Source of the DNA: Thioalkalivibrio sp. ALJ24 | GTDB taxonomy: Bacteria > Pseudomonadota > Gammaproteobacteria > Ectothiorhodospirales > Ectothiorhodospiraceae | Length of the DNA: 64,000 nt | Assembly (NCBI RefSeq): GCF_000377785.1 | Contig: NZ_KB898724.1 | Location: 248,001 to 312,000, forward strand | Direction of reading: 5' to 3' | In this document: piece by piece, positions 8,669 to 16,834 of the stretch | Layout: every line of letters starts with the position of its first letter | Numbering within the stretch: position 1 is the first letter of the stretch | The notes under the pieces: generated by a model | The model's database searches: none | What the model saw: the letters and a program-made list of their open reading frames with translations, nothing else | Told to the model about the DNA's origin: nothing | Program-made: the position numbers and the translations under genes

Positions 8669-10705
8669 ATGAACCGTCTCGCCGGCGCCAGCAGCCCGTA
8701 TCTGCAACAGCACGCGGACAATCCGGTCGACTGGTATCCGTGGGGCGAGGAGGCCCTGGAGCGGGCGCGGACCGAGGACAAGCCAATCCTGCTGTCGATC
8801 GGGTACTCCGCCTGCCACTGGTGCCACGTGATGGCGCATGAATCCTTCGAGGATCCGGCGACCGCCGAGGTCATGAACCGCCGTTACGTGAACATCAAGG
8901 TGGATCGCGAGGAGCGTCCGGATCTGGATCGCATCTACCAGAACGCGCACATGCTGCTGGCGCAGCGCCCGGGCGGCTGGCCGCTGACGGTGTTCCTGAC
9001 CCCGGACCAGGTGCCGTTCTTCGCCGGGACCTACTTCCCGAATACCCCGCGGCACGGCCTGCCGTCGTTTGTCGACCTGCTCAACCGTGTGGCCGATTTC
9101 CTCGCCGAACACCCGGAGGAGATCCGGCGCCAGAACGATTCGCTGCAGCAGGCGCTCACGCGGATCTACAACCCCGAGGGCGGCAGCATCCCGGCGCTGA
9201 GCGTGGTGGACAAGGCCCGCGCGGAACTGGCGCAGAGCTTCGACGCGGAGCATGGCGGTTTCGGCGATGCGCCCAAGTTTCCGCATCCGGCCTCGCTCGA
9301 CTGGCTGGCCTGGCATGCGGCCCGCCACGGCGACGGCGAGTCCCGCCGCATGCTGGACACCACCCTGGACGCGATGGCCGCTGGCGGGCTGTTCGACCAG
9401 GTCGGCGGCGGTTTCTGTCGCTATTCGGTGGACACCCGCTGGATGATCCCGCATTTCGAGAAGATGCTGTATGACAACGGGCCGCTGCTGGGGCTGTACG
9501 CCGAGCGCGCGGCACGCGGCGACGCCCGTTCGCGGCGGGTCGCGGAGCAGACGGTGGCATGGCTCGAGCGCGAGATGCGGGATGCCAGCGGGGCCTTCTG
9601 TTCCAGCCTGGACGCCGATTCCGAAGGCGAGGAAGGGCGCTTCTACGTCTGGGACCCGGAGACCGTGGAGGCGCTGCTGCCGGCCGAGGAATGGGCGGTC
9701 GCGGCGCGCGTGTGGGGTCTGCAGGGGCCGCCCAACTTCGAGGGCCGCTGGCACCTGCATGAAGTAGCGCCGCCGGACACCGTCGCGGATGCCCTGGGGA
9801 TCGCCCCGGAGGAGGCGGCGTCCCGCCTGGACCGGGCGCGCGAACGACTGCTGCAGGCACGCGAGGAGCGCATGCGCCCGCATCGCGACGACAAGCTGCT
9901 GGCGGGCTGGAACGCGCTGATGATCACCGGTCTGGCGCGCGCCGCCCGCGCGCTGGATCGCCCCGACTGGCTGGCGCTGGCACAGGACGCAATGGCGGCT
10001 GTGCGGCGCCTGCACTGGCACGACGGCCGCCTGTACGCCAGCTATCGCGCGGGGGCGACCTCGGCCATGCCGCGCGCCTGCCTCGACGACTATGCCGCGC
10101 TGCTGGAGGCGACCCTGGCGCTGCTGGAGACCGAATGGGACAGCGAGCTGCTGGACTGGGCCGTGACCCTGGCCGGTACCCTGATGGAGGACTTCCACGA
10201 TGACGCCAGCGGCGGCTTCTTCTACACCGCGCGCGACCACGAGGCCCTGATCCAGCGGCCCAAGGTGTATTCCGACGACGCCATGGCCGCCGGCAACGGG
10301 ATCGCCACGCAGTGCCTGATCCGGCTGGGGCACCTGCTGGCCGAGCCGCGCTACCTGGAGGCGGCCGAGGGCACCCTGGCCAATGCCGGACCGATGATCG
10401 AACAGGCGCCGATGGGCCACATGAGCCTGCTGGTGGCGCTCGACATGCATTATCACGCCCCGCCGCTGGTGGTCCTGCGCGGGCAGGGCGAGGCGCTCGC
10501 CGAGGCGCACCGCACGCTGGCCGGCGCGGATGGCGCGGCGCGGGTGTTCCCGATTCCCGACGACGCCACCGGCCTGCCGGAGGCACTGGCCGGCAAGGCC
10601 CCGCGCGCGGGCGGGCCGCGCGCCTGGCTGTGCCGCGGTCTGCACTGCGAACCCCCGGTGGACGACCCCGCGACGCTGGCGCAGCGTCTGGCGGCGGGTG
10701 AATGA
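8669..10705 (+). CDS. YyaL/SSP411-type protein with thioredoxin-like domain (DUF255)
   Basis: A 678-residue cytosolic protein of the broadly conserved YyaL/spermatogenesis-associated protein 20 family. The N-terminal thioredoxin-like domain (about 1-165) starts [20 protein letters not shown] and has the CxxC site in [17 protein letters not shown]. The rest is an (alpha/alpha)6-barrel-like region, with [20 protein letters not shown] and [13 protein letters not shown], resembling N-acylglucosamine 2-epimerase-type folds. The reaction is not known for the family; redox or carbohydrate roles have been suggested. The start is fixed by AGGGAGG at 8657-8663, six bases before the ATG; the frame stays open 41 codons upstream without family similarity. 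A single gene divergent from lgt, followed by a 16-bp tandem repeat. Confidence 0.9.
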   Translation: MNRLAGASSPYLQQHADNPVDWYPWGEEALERARTEDKPILLSIGYSACHWCHVMAHESFEDPATAEVMNRRYVNIKVDREERPDLDRIYQNAHMLLAQRPGGWPLTVFLTPDQVPFFAGTYFPNTPRHGLPSFVDLLNRVADFLAEHPEEIRRQNDSLQQALTRIYNPEGGSIPALSVVDKARAELAQSFDAEHGGFGDAPKFPHPASLDWLAWHAARHGDGESRRMLDTTLDAMAAGGLFDQVGGGFCRYSVDTRWMIPHFEKMLYDNGPLLGLYAERAARGDARSRRVAEQTVAWLEREMRDASGAFCSSLDADSEGEEGRFYVWDPETVEALLPAEEWAVAARVWGLQGPPNFEGRWHLHEVAPPDTVADALGIAPEEAASRLDRARERLLQAREERMRPHRDDKLLAGWNALMITGLARAARALDRPDWLALAQDAMAAVRRLHWHDGRLYASYRAGATSAMPRACLDDYAALLEATLALLETEWDSELLDWAVTLAGTLMEDFHDDASGGFFYTARDHEALIQRPKVYSDDAMAAGNGIATQCLIRLGHLLAEPRYLEAAEGTLANAGPMIEQAPMGHMSLLVALDMHYHAPPLVVLRGQGEALAEAHRTLAGADGAARVFPIPDDATGLPEALAGKAPRAGGPRAWLCRGLHCEPPVDDPATLAQRLAAGE

Positions 10706-10710
10706 CGCCC

Positions 10711-10742
10711 CCGGAGTAACACTGAGCCGGAGAAACACTGAG
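10711..10742. repeat. Tandem duplication of a 16-bp unit
   Basis: CCGGAGTAACACTGAG at 10711-10726 is followed directly by CCGGAGAAACACTGAG at 10727-10742, differing at one base. It begins six bases after the YyaL-type stop, in the 115-bp gap before the rhodanese gene. No function is evident. Confidence 0.85.
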
Positions 10743-10820
10743 CTTGAAATCGGCGGCGAAGCCCTCAAACTGCAAGGGTTATCCAACCGTCAAAACTTCA
10801 CCGAACAAAAGGAATGCCCC

Positions 10821-11234
10821 ATGAGCGAAAAGCTGATGAAGGACTTCGTCGCCGCGGCGCGCGAGAACATCCGTGAGATCTCCCCGGAGGAGCTGCACGA
10901 GGCGCGGCAGAAGGGCGAGGACTGGACCCTGGTCGACGTGCGCGAGCCCTACGAATACGAACGCGCCCACGTGCCGGATTCGCTGCTGATCCCGCGCGGC
11001 CTGCTGGAAGGTGCCGCCGACCCCAATACCCCCCATCGCATCGAGGCGCTGTACTCCGCGCGCGAAAAGCCCGTCGCCATCATCTGCGCCACCGGCGGCC
11101 GCGCCGCCCTGTCGGTGCTGCGCCTGCAGGAGATGGGCTTCACCAACGTGGTCAACGTCGCCGGCGGCATGAAATCCTGGGAAGGCGAGGACCTGCCGGT
11201 CGAATCCGGCGCCTACACCGGCCAGCTGCCGTAG
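10821..11234 (+). CDS. Single-domain rhodanese-like sulfurtransferase
   Basis: 137-residue rhodanese homology domain, possibly a persulfide carrier. Conserved blocks are EISPEELHEARQKGEDWTLV followed by DVREPYEYERAHVPDS, the active-site loop IICATGGRAALS with its single cysteine, and NVAGGMKSWE at the end. The loop is of the single-cysteine rhodanese type. ATG 10821 follows AAAAGGA with normal spacing. The longer open frame starting at 10530 overlaps the previous gene and is not supported. There is no signal peptide, so it acts in the cytosol. A persulfide dioxygenase and a DsrE-like protein elsewhere in the window fit an active sulfur economy, but no direct link is visible. Confidence 0.9.
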   Translation: MSEKLMKDFVAAARENIREISPEELHEARQKGEDWTLVDVREPYEYERAHVPDSLLIPRGLLEGAADPNTPHRIEALYSAREKPVAIICATGGRAALSVLRLQEMGFTNVVNVAGGMKSWEGEDLPVESGAYTGQLP

Positions 11235-11259
11235 GCCCGAGCCGCCCTTTCCTGCCCGA

Positions 11260-11300
11260 CCGGGCCGCTGCAGCCAGCCGGCGGTTGCCTCCGGCCCGGT
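11260..11300. terminator. Inverted repeat after the rhodanese gene, terminator-like
   Basis: ACCGGGCC (11260-11267) is the exact complement of GGCCCGGT (11293-11300), with 25 bases between. There is no T-tract. The distal arm runs into the first PhoB-like half site. Confidence 0.4.
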
Positions 11301-11325
11301 CACCCAAACGTCACGCGCCGGTCAA
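11297..11325 (+). promoter_or_regulatory. Three tandem PhoB-like half sites (Pho box) upstream of olsB
   Basis: The heptamers CGGTCAC (11297-11303), ACGTCAC (11308-11314) and CGGTCAA (11319-11325) are separated by exactly 4 bases each, so GTCA recurs every 11 bp at 11299, 11310 and 11321. This 7+4+7+4 direct-repeat layout is the hallmark of PhoB sites (E. coli half site CTGTCAT). The last half site ends 56 bases before the olsB ATG. A weak -10 candidate, TAGTCT, lies at 11347-11352. The call rests on spacing and core; a weight-matrix score was not computed. Confidence 0.65.
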
Positions 11326-11381
11326 GGCGCTGCAAGCCGATGGCCGTAGTCTCCCGAGGCATGACCCGTGGAGACTTCGCC

Positions 11382-12191
11382 ATGTCCGATTCGCCCCTTC
11401 ATGCGACACATTCCGCCGATCCCGGTTACGAATGGCGCGTGGCCCGTGACCGCGAAGAACTGAGGGCAGCCCAGCGTCTGCGTTTCCGGGTCGCGGCGGA
11501 GCATCGCGGTCGCTACCTGCCGGCGCGTCTGGCCGGGCTGGATCGTGACCCGCTGGATGCCTGGGGCCACCATCTGCTGGTATTCGCCCGCGGCACGCGC
11601 GAACCGGTGGCCTGTGCCCGTCTGCTGGTGGAGGAGACCGCGGCTGCGGCGGGCGGCTTCCCGGGCCTCGAGGACTTCGATCTCGGCCCGCTGATGGCCC
11701 TGTCCGGTCGCGGCGCGGAGCTCGATCGCGTCCGTTTCCTGCCCGGGTTCGAGGAGCGTGAAGCAGCGGTCGCCGCGCTCTGGCGCGGGGTGACCCGTCT
11801 GCTGGAAAGCCTCGACTGCCGCTACCTGATCGCGCGCACGTCGCTGCCTCTGGATCGCCATACGCCGGCCAGCCTTGCCTGGTTGCGCAATTTCCGTCGC
11901 ACCCCGTCGCGGTGCCGCGTGGGCCCGCGCAAACCGCTTCCCAATGCCCTGACGATCTGGCACGGCATGCCGTCGGCGGAGGGCCTGCCGCCGCTGGCCC
12001 GGTCGTGGCTGGCCTTCGGGGCGAAGGTCGCCGGCGAGCCATCGCGTGACGTCAGCGGAGATGCGGCCAGCCTCCTGATGCTGCTGCGGCGCGCCGATAT
12101 CCCCGCACGCTTTCGCTCGGCGGAGCCGTGGCATTCTGGGGCTGGCAGCGACGCCGCCGGCCCGGGGCGTTTCGCCTCGGGGGAATGGTGA
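11382..12191 (+). CDS. olsB: OlsB-type ornithine N-acyltransferase (GNAT fold)
   Basis: Predicted to transfer a 3-hydroxyacyl group from acyl-ACP to the alpha-amino group of ornithine, giving lyso-ornithine lipid, the first step of phosphorus-free ornithine lipid synthesis. The 269 residues contain the OlsB/autoinducer-synthase-like pattern YEWRVARDREELRAAQRLRF, then AWGHHLLVFARG, EPVACARLL and DLGPLMALSGRGAELDRVRF. ATG 11382 lies behind GGAG; an upstream in-frame ATG at 11340 would add 14 residues. Its TGA overlaps the start region of the glycosyltransferase gene. The C-terminal ~60 residues are low-complexity. An olsA-like gene lies about 2.6 kb downstream, and a Pho-box-like element precedes the gene. 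Another long-chain N-acyl amino acid synthase activity cannot be excluded. Confidence 0.82.
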   Translation: MSDSPLHATHSADPGYEWRVARDREELRAAQRLRFRVAAEHRGRYLPARLAGLDRDPLDAWGHHLLVFARGTREPVACARLLVEETAAAAGGFPGLEDFDLGPLMALSGRGAELDRVRFLPGFEEREAAVAALWRGVTRLLESLDCRYLIARTSLPLDRHTPASLAWLRNFRRTPSRCRVGPRKPLPNALTIWHGMPSAEGLPPLARSWLAFGAKVAGEPSRDVSGDAASLLMLLRRADIPARFRSAEPWHSGAGSDAAGPGRFASGEW

Positions 12192-12193
12192 TC

Positions 12194-13399
12194 ATGGCGG
12201 CGAGCCCGCGCGTGGCCGTGGTGACCGAGACCTGGCCACCCGAGATCAATGGCGTGGCCCTGACCCTGCACCGCCTGGTGGAAGGGATCCGCGAAGGTGG
12301 CTGGCAGGCCGGGGTCGTGCGTCCCCGCCAGGCGGTGGACCGGGCGCGCGGTCCGCAGCCGGTGGCGGAGGAAGACGAATACCGGGTACCGGGGTTGCCG
12401 CTCCCGGGCTATCCGGGCCTGCGCATGGGGTTGCCGGTGCGTCAGCGTCTGCTGCGACGCTGGTCACGCCTGCGGCCCGATGTCGTGCATGTGGCCACCG
12501 AGGGCCCGCTGGGGCACGCGGCACTGAGCGCCGCCCGTCGCCTCGGCATCCCCGTCAGTTCGGCCTTTCACACCCGATTCGATGGCTACGCCCGGCATTA
12601 CGGCATGCGCTGGGCCGAGCCTCTGGCGCTGGAGATGCTGCGGCGCTTTCACAATCGTTGCCATGCCACCCAGGTCCCGACCCGGACCCTGGCCAGAGAA
12701 CTGGAGTCGCACGGCTTCCACGGTGTACGGGTGCTGGCGCGGGGGGTGGATTCTGCGATGTTTCACCCCGGCCGGCGGTCGTGGTCCCTGCGCCAGGAAT
12801 GGGGTGGCGGCGTGGACGCGCCGGTGCTGATGAGCGTGGGGCGGCTGGCGCCGGAGAAATCACCCGAAGACGTCATTCGCGCCTGGGAAGCGGTCCGCAC
12901 CCGCCTGCCGAATGCGCGTCTGGTTATGGTCGGGGACGGACCGTCGCGTCCCGCCCTGGAGGCCCGCCACCCCGAGGTGATCTTTGTCGGCATGCGTACC
13001 GGCGAGGACCTCGCGGCCCATTACGCGAGCGCCGACCTGTTCGTGTTCGCCTCACGATCCGAGACCTTCGGTAACGTGGTGATCGAAGCGATGGCCAGTG
13101 GTCTGCCGGTGCTGGCCTTTGACCGCGCCGCGGCGCGCGAACACCTGCGCGACGGCGAGAACGGCGTGCGGGTGCCGGTCAGCGGTCATGCGGATCGGGA
13201 CAGCGAGGCGTTCGCCGGTGTGGCACTGCGTCTGGCGGAAAAGCGTCGGCGTGACCGCCTGGCCTGGAAGGGCATGGGCGAGGCCGCCCGCCTGCGGGCC
13301 GAGGGACTGGACTGGTCCTGCATCGTGGCCCATTTCGCCGCCCAGCTGGAAGAACTCCTTGCGGAGGAGGGGCGCCATGCGTCTGCTGCAGCGGGTTGA
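12194..13399 (+). CDS. GT4 family glycosyltransferase (MgtA/SQD2-like)
   Basis: Predicted retaining glycosyltransferase with the GT-B fold, 401 residues, likely using a nucleotide sugar to glycosylate a lipid at the inner membrane. The N-terminal acceptor domain starts ASPRVAVVTETWPPEINGVA, typical of the SQD2/PimB/MgtA-like branch. The C-terminal domain has SVGRLAPEKSPEDVIRAW and the E-x7-E motif in SETFGNVVIEAMASG. The ATG at 12194 has GGGGGA at a good distance; an ATG at 12185 would overlap the olsB stop. It also overlaps the PAP2 gene by 23 bases, so olsB, this gene and PAP2 form one translational unit. Diacylglycerol is the attractive acceptor given the PAP2 phosphatase next door, but the sugar and acceptor cannot be read from the sequence. 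Confidence 0.85.
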   Translation: MAASPRVAVVTETWPPEINGVALTLHRLVEGIREGGWQAGVVRPRQAVDRARGPQPVAEEDEYRVPGLPLPGYPGLRMGLPVRQRLLRRWSRLRPDVVHVATEGPLGHAALSAARRLGIPVSSAFHTRFDGYARHYGMRWAEPLALEMLRRFHNRCHATQVPTRTLARELESHGFHGVRVLARGVDSAMFHPGRRSWSLRQEWGGGVDAPVLMSVGRLAPEKSPEDVIRAWEAVRTRLPNARLVMVGDGPSRPALEARHPEVIFVGMRTGEDLAAHYASADLFVFASRSETFGNVVIEAMASGLPVLAFDRAAAREHLRDGENGVRVPVSGHADRDSEAFAGVALRLAEKRRRDRLAWKGMGEAARLRAEGLDWSCIVAHFAAQLEELLAEEGRHASAAAG

Positions 13400-13925
13400 C
13401 CATCTCGACGGCCGTGTCGCTCGCCGCTGTAACCGGTTCGCGCGGCATCCGCTCGTCAGTCGGTTCTTTGCCGTCGTCTCGCGACTGGGCAATGGCGGGG
13501 CCTGGTACGCGATCATGCTTGCACTGCCGGCGATCCATGGGTACTGGGCGTGGACGGTCAGCCTGCACATGATGGCCGTGGGTCTGGTGTCGATGCCGCT
13601 CTACCGGGTACTCAAGCAGGGGGCCGGCCGGCCGCGGCCTTACCGGCGCCACGATGATCTGTTGCCGGGGGTGCCTCCGCTGGACGAGTTCAGCTTTCCG
13701 TCCGGGCACACCATGCACGCCGTGGGTTTCACGGTCGTGCTGGTGGCCTGGCTGCCGGCCTGGGCCTGGCTGGTGGTGCCGTTCGCGCTGCTGGTGGCCA
13801 TGTCGCGCCTGGTGCTGGCACTGCACTATCCCAGCGACGTGGCGGTGGGGGCGCTGATCGGCGCATTGATCGCCGGTGCCAGCCTGGCGCTGGTTCCGTG
13901 GTTGCCTCTGCCGGTTCCGGTCTGA
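13377..13925 (+). CDS. PAP2-family membrane phosphatase
   Basis: 182-residue inner-membrane acid phosphatase of the PAP2 superfamily. All three catalytic signatures are present: KQGAGRPRPYR (K-x6-RP), SFPSGHTMH (PSGH) and SRLVLALHYPSD (SR-x5-H-x3-D). About four hydrophobic segments surround them. The ATG at 13377 lies behind GGAGGAGG and overlaps the preceding glycosyltransferase gene. Family members dephosphorylate phosphatidic acid, phosphatidylglycerophosphate or undecaprenyl diphosphate. In this operon phosphatidic acid to diacylglycerol is the most economical reading, providing the acceptor for the glycosyltransferase; this is inference. Confidence 0.88.
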   Translation: MRLLQRVDHLDGRVARRCNRFARHPLVSRFFAVVSRLGNGGAWYAIMLALPAIHGYWAWTVSLHMMAVGLVSMPLYRVLKQGAGRPRPYRRHDDLLPGVPPLDEFSFPSGHTMHAVGFTVVLVAWLPAWAWLVVPFALLVAMSRLVLALHYPSDVAVGALIGALIAGASLALVPWLPLPVPV

Positions 13926-13944
13926 GGCGCACGGGCGAGCGCGC

Positions 13945-14645
13945 TCAGGCGCCCGTGCGGTGTTCGCGGCCGAAGCGCTGGTGGAGATAGGCGGTGGCCA
14001 GCAGGACCAGACCCAGGCCCATGAAGGACAGTGCCCGCAGTACGCCGGAAAGACCGGCAAGGTCGATCAGGAAGACCTTGAGGATCACCACCACCAGCAG
14101 GGTCATGCCCACTCCGTAGATCTCGCGACTGGCATAACGGATGCCCCCGGCCAGGCCGGCCAGGGCCATCAGCAGCCAGGCCAGCGAGTGGCTGTAGAGT
14201 TCACCACCCGGCAGCCCCGCGCTGTAGTGCACGGTGCCGTGCCACAGATGGCGAACCTGCAGGGTCACGAACAGCCAGCCGCCCACAGCAGCGGCCACGC
14301 CCAGCAGTATCCTCCATGCAGCATCGAACCACTGGCGCCCCCGGCAGCCACAGCAGCGCCGGTAAGGCATAGGCCCGCCACAGGAGGCCGGGGCCTGCCG
14401 ACGGTGGGCGTGAACCGGACGGTGCAGCGGGGCGTGCCCCTGCGGATGCGGGGTGCCGGGGCGGGCTCGGTGTCGGCCGTGGTGGTTCCCGCGGCCTGCG
14501 GGGCGTGTGCCTCCAGCGTCGTCAGGCGGGCCTCCAGCGCGCTCACGCGTTGGCGCAGCCGCCAGGCGATCACGGTCGCCACCGGGCCCAGTCCCGGCAG
14601 CACGATCACGCCGAGCAAAAAGAGTCGTTCCATCCAGTCGAGCAC
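13945..14645 (-). pseudogene. Decayed remnant of a DUF2339 membrane protein gene
   Basis: Both ends of a DUF2339 protein are recognisable, but the middle is gone and the frames do not match. The N-terminus (GTG 14645 behind AGGGAG) reads VLDWMERLFLLGVIVLPGLG with a following coiled coil, RLRQRVSALEARLTTLEAHA, and stays open to 14265. The C-terminus is in another frame: LAWLLMALAGLAGGIRYASR, then GVGMTLLVVVILKVFLIDLA and LSGVLRALSFMGLGL, ending at 13945. A third frame in between (around 14370) reads AYALPALLWLPGA, another DUF2339-like scrap. Intact family members are several hundred residues longer with many membrane helices. At least one large deletion and two frameshifts are needed. It lies opposite to and between the PAP2 and olsA genes of the lipid locus. 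Confidence 0.75.
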
Positions 14646-14810
14646 GCCGCACTCCCTGCCGCACCCGGGCCGGGATCCCGGGATCGGGCTCATCCTAAAA
14701 CGCTTCGGCAAGGCCTGCAGTCCCCCGGCGCGGACGGGTCTCGTTTACCATGGGCGGCGCGATCGGGGCACGCGCAATCCCGCGGTGGTCCCGCAACACA
14801 AGGGACGGGC

Positions 14811-15581
14811 ATGAGAGGTACGGCAAGAGGGGTATTTCGGCTGATTCGGATCGTGGGGCATCTGCTGTTTGGCGTCTGGATCACCTGGCGGCTGCAGCGA
14901 CGGCAGGCGGGCCTCGAGGCGCATTCGCAGGTACGGCGGGCCTGGTACCGGCGCGCGCTGCGGCTGGCGGGGGTGCAGTTCGAGGTTACCGGGACGGCGC
15001 CGGGCGCGCCCTCGCTGGTGGTCGCGAATCACGTGTCCTGGCTGGACATCCCGTTGCTGGGAGCCGCGCTGGATCCGTGTTTCCTGTCCAAGGCGGAGAT
15101 CGCCCGCTGGCCGGTGATCGGCTGGCTGGCGCGGCGCCACGGGACCCGGTTCATCCGGCGTGGCGCCCACGAGGCGCGCGCCCACGTGGACGCGATGCGC
15201 GAGGGACTGGATGCGGGGCGCCACTTCGCGGTGTTTCCGGAGGGGACGACCACCCGGGGCCACGGCATGCGGCGCTTCCACCCGCGGCTGTTCGCCGCGG
15301 TCACCGACACCGCACACCCGGTGCAGCCGGTGGCGCTGGATTACGAGACCCGCAACGATGGCGTGGTGCCGGTCTCGTTCGCCGGTCCCGACCGTCTGGT
15401 GCCCAACGTGTGGCGACTGCTGTGCCGACCGTCCACCCGGGTGACGGTGCGCGTGCTGGACCCACTGGAAGGCGGGGAGCGGCCCCGAAGGGAGCTGGCC
15501 GAGCGCTCGCGCGCGCAGATCGTCGAGGCGCTGGAGCTGCCCGCCGAGCCGATCCAGGACCCGCGGCCGGGACAGGGCTGA
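14811..15581 (+). CDS. olsA: PlsC-domain lysophospholipid/lyso-ornithine lipid acyltransferase
   Basis: 256-residue 1-acylglycerol-3-phosphate acyltransferase-family enzyme. Motif I is NHVSWLD (H-x4-D), motif III is FPEGTTTRG, and between them lies FLSKAEIARWPVIGWLARRH followed by GTRFIRRG. An N-terminal hydrophobic helix (residues 8-25) anchors it. The opening RGVFRLIRIVGHLLFGVWIT resembles the OlsA-like branch, which O-acylates lyso-ornithine lipid; a PlsC-type phosphatidate role is possible, since some enzymes do both. The start is the ATG at 14811; the long frame upstream is the complement of the pseudogene. Context with olsB favours ornithine lipid completion. It converges on apaH with 26 bases between stops. 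Confidence 0.78.
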   Translation: MRGTARGVFRLIRIVGHLLFGVWITWRLQRRQAGLEAHSQVRRAWYRRALRLAGVQFEVTGTAPGAPSLVVANHVSWLDIPLLGAALDPCFLSKAEIARWPVIGWLARRHGTRFIRRGAHEARAHVDAMREGLDAGRHFAVFPEGTTTRGHGMRRFHPRLFAAVTDTAHPVQPVALDYETRNDGVVPVSFAGPDRLVPNVWRLLCRPSTRVTVRVLDPLEGGERPRRELAERSRAQIVEALELPAEPIQDPRPGQG

Positions 15582-15607
15582 CCCCCCGGGTCGCGCTCAG
15601 ATCCCGA

Positions 15608-16444
15608 TCATGTCGCGGGGCAGGTGACCCGTTCGACGGGCGCGGTCTGCGGCGTGGCACCGTCCAGACGTGCCAGGCTCATCGCGTTCCCCCATACGCA
15701 GCCGCTGTCCAGCGCCAGCCAGTCGGGGCCGCGGCGGTGACCCAGCGCGGCCCAGTGGCCGAACACCACCGGGGTGCCGCGGCTGCGTCGCCCGGGGTGG
15801 TCGAACCACGGTACCAGGCTGGTTGGCGCCTCCTCGGGCGGGCCATTGCTGGCGAACTCCAGCGTGGCGTCGGCGTCGGCCCCGACCATGCGCATGCGGG
15901 TGAAGCCGTTGATGGTGAAACGCAGGCGATCGAAGCCCGCGAGAGTCGGGTCCCAGCGCGTCGGCGTGTCGCCGTACATCACCTCCAGCAGGGCGCGGCG
16001 CCGGTCGCGGTCGCGCAGCTCGGCCTCCACCCGCCGGGCCTCGGCGGCGGCGGTCTCCCGGTCCCATGCCGGCGGGATGCCGGCGTGCACCAGGTTCCAG
16101 CCGCTGGCGGAATCCGTGTGCAGCAACGGCCGCGTGGCCACCCATTCCAGCAGCTCCGCGGCATCCGGGGCGTCCAGCACGTCGCGCAGGGTGTCACGGC
16201 GGCCCGGTTCGCGCAGCCCATCGGCGGCGGCCAGCAGGTGCAGGTCGTGATTGCCCAGCACCGTCGTCGCGGCCGCGCCCAGCGAGCGCACGCGCCGCAG
16301 GCAGCCGGCCGAATCGGGGCCGCGGTTGACCAGATCGCCGACCAGCCAGAGGTGATCACGGGCGGGATCGAATCCTACGCGTTCCAGCAGGCGTTCCAGC
16401 GGATCCAGGCAGCCCTGCAGGTCGCCGACGGCGTACAGTGCCAT
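15608..16444 (-). CDS. apaH: Symmetrical bis(5'-nucleosyl)-tetraphosphatase
   Basis: Hydrolyses Ap4A to two ADP and decaps Np4-capped RNA; metallophosphatase fold, cytosolic. The 278 residues carry YAVGDLQGCLDPLERLL, WLVGDLVNRGPDS, VLGNHDLHLL, LVHAGIPPAWD and VFGHWAALG, which are the family motifs in order. It ends the adk-to-apaH minus-strand series and follows apaG by 6 bases. Confidence 0.95.
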   Translation of the reverse strand: MALYAVGDLQGCLDPLERLLERVGFDPARDHLWLVGDLVNRGPDSAGCLRRVRSLGAAATTVLGNHDLHLLAAADGLREPGRRDTLRDVLDAPDAAELLEWVATRPLLHTDSASGWNLVHAGIPPAWDRETAAAEARRVEAELRDRDRRRALLEVMYGDTPTRWDPTLAGFDRLRFTINGFTRMRMVGADADATLEFASNGPPEEAPTSLVPWFDHPGRRSRGTPVVFGHWAALGHRRGPDWLALDSGCVWGNAMSLARLDGATPQTAPVERVTCPAT

Positions 16445-16450
16445 GGGCGC

Positions 16451-16834
16451 TCAGTGCAGCGCGCGCGGTACGGACAGGGTGAAGGGCGGGATCGGGGCCT
16501 CGAAGGTGTGGCCCTGTTCGTCCTGCATCTCGTAGCTGCCTTCCATCATGCCTACCGGGGTCTCGATCACGGTGCCGCTGGTGTATTCGAAGGACTCGCC
16601 GGGGGCGATGTGCGGCTGTTCCCCGACCACGCCTTCGCCGCGTACCTCCTGGGTCTGGTCGCGGCCGTCGCGGATGATCCAGTGGCGGTTGAGCAGCTGC
16701 ACGCTGCGTTCGCCGGCGTTGCGGATCACCACGTGGTAGGCGAAGACGTAGCGGTCTTCCTCGGGTTCCGACTGGTCTTCGACATAGGCGCTGGAGACCT
16801 CGATCTCCACCGGCTGTTCCTGTTGCATCGTCAT
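16451..16834 (-). CDS. apaG: ApaG domain protein
   Basis: 127-residue protein with a single fibronectin-III-like ApaG domain. Signature segments are YVFAYHVVIRNAGERSVQLL, NRHWIIRDGRDQTQEVRGEG and IETPVGMMEGSYEM. Its biochemical role is not settled. Its ATG overlaps the glk stop as ATGA, so the two are translationally coupled. Confidence 0.95.
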   Translation of the reverse strand: MTMQQEQPVEIEVSSAYVEDQSEPEEDRYVFAYHVVIRNAGERSVQLLNRHWIIRDGRDQTQEVRGEGVVGEQPHIAPGESFEYTSGTVIETPVGMMEGSYEMQDEQGHTFEAPIPPFTLSVPRALH

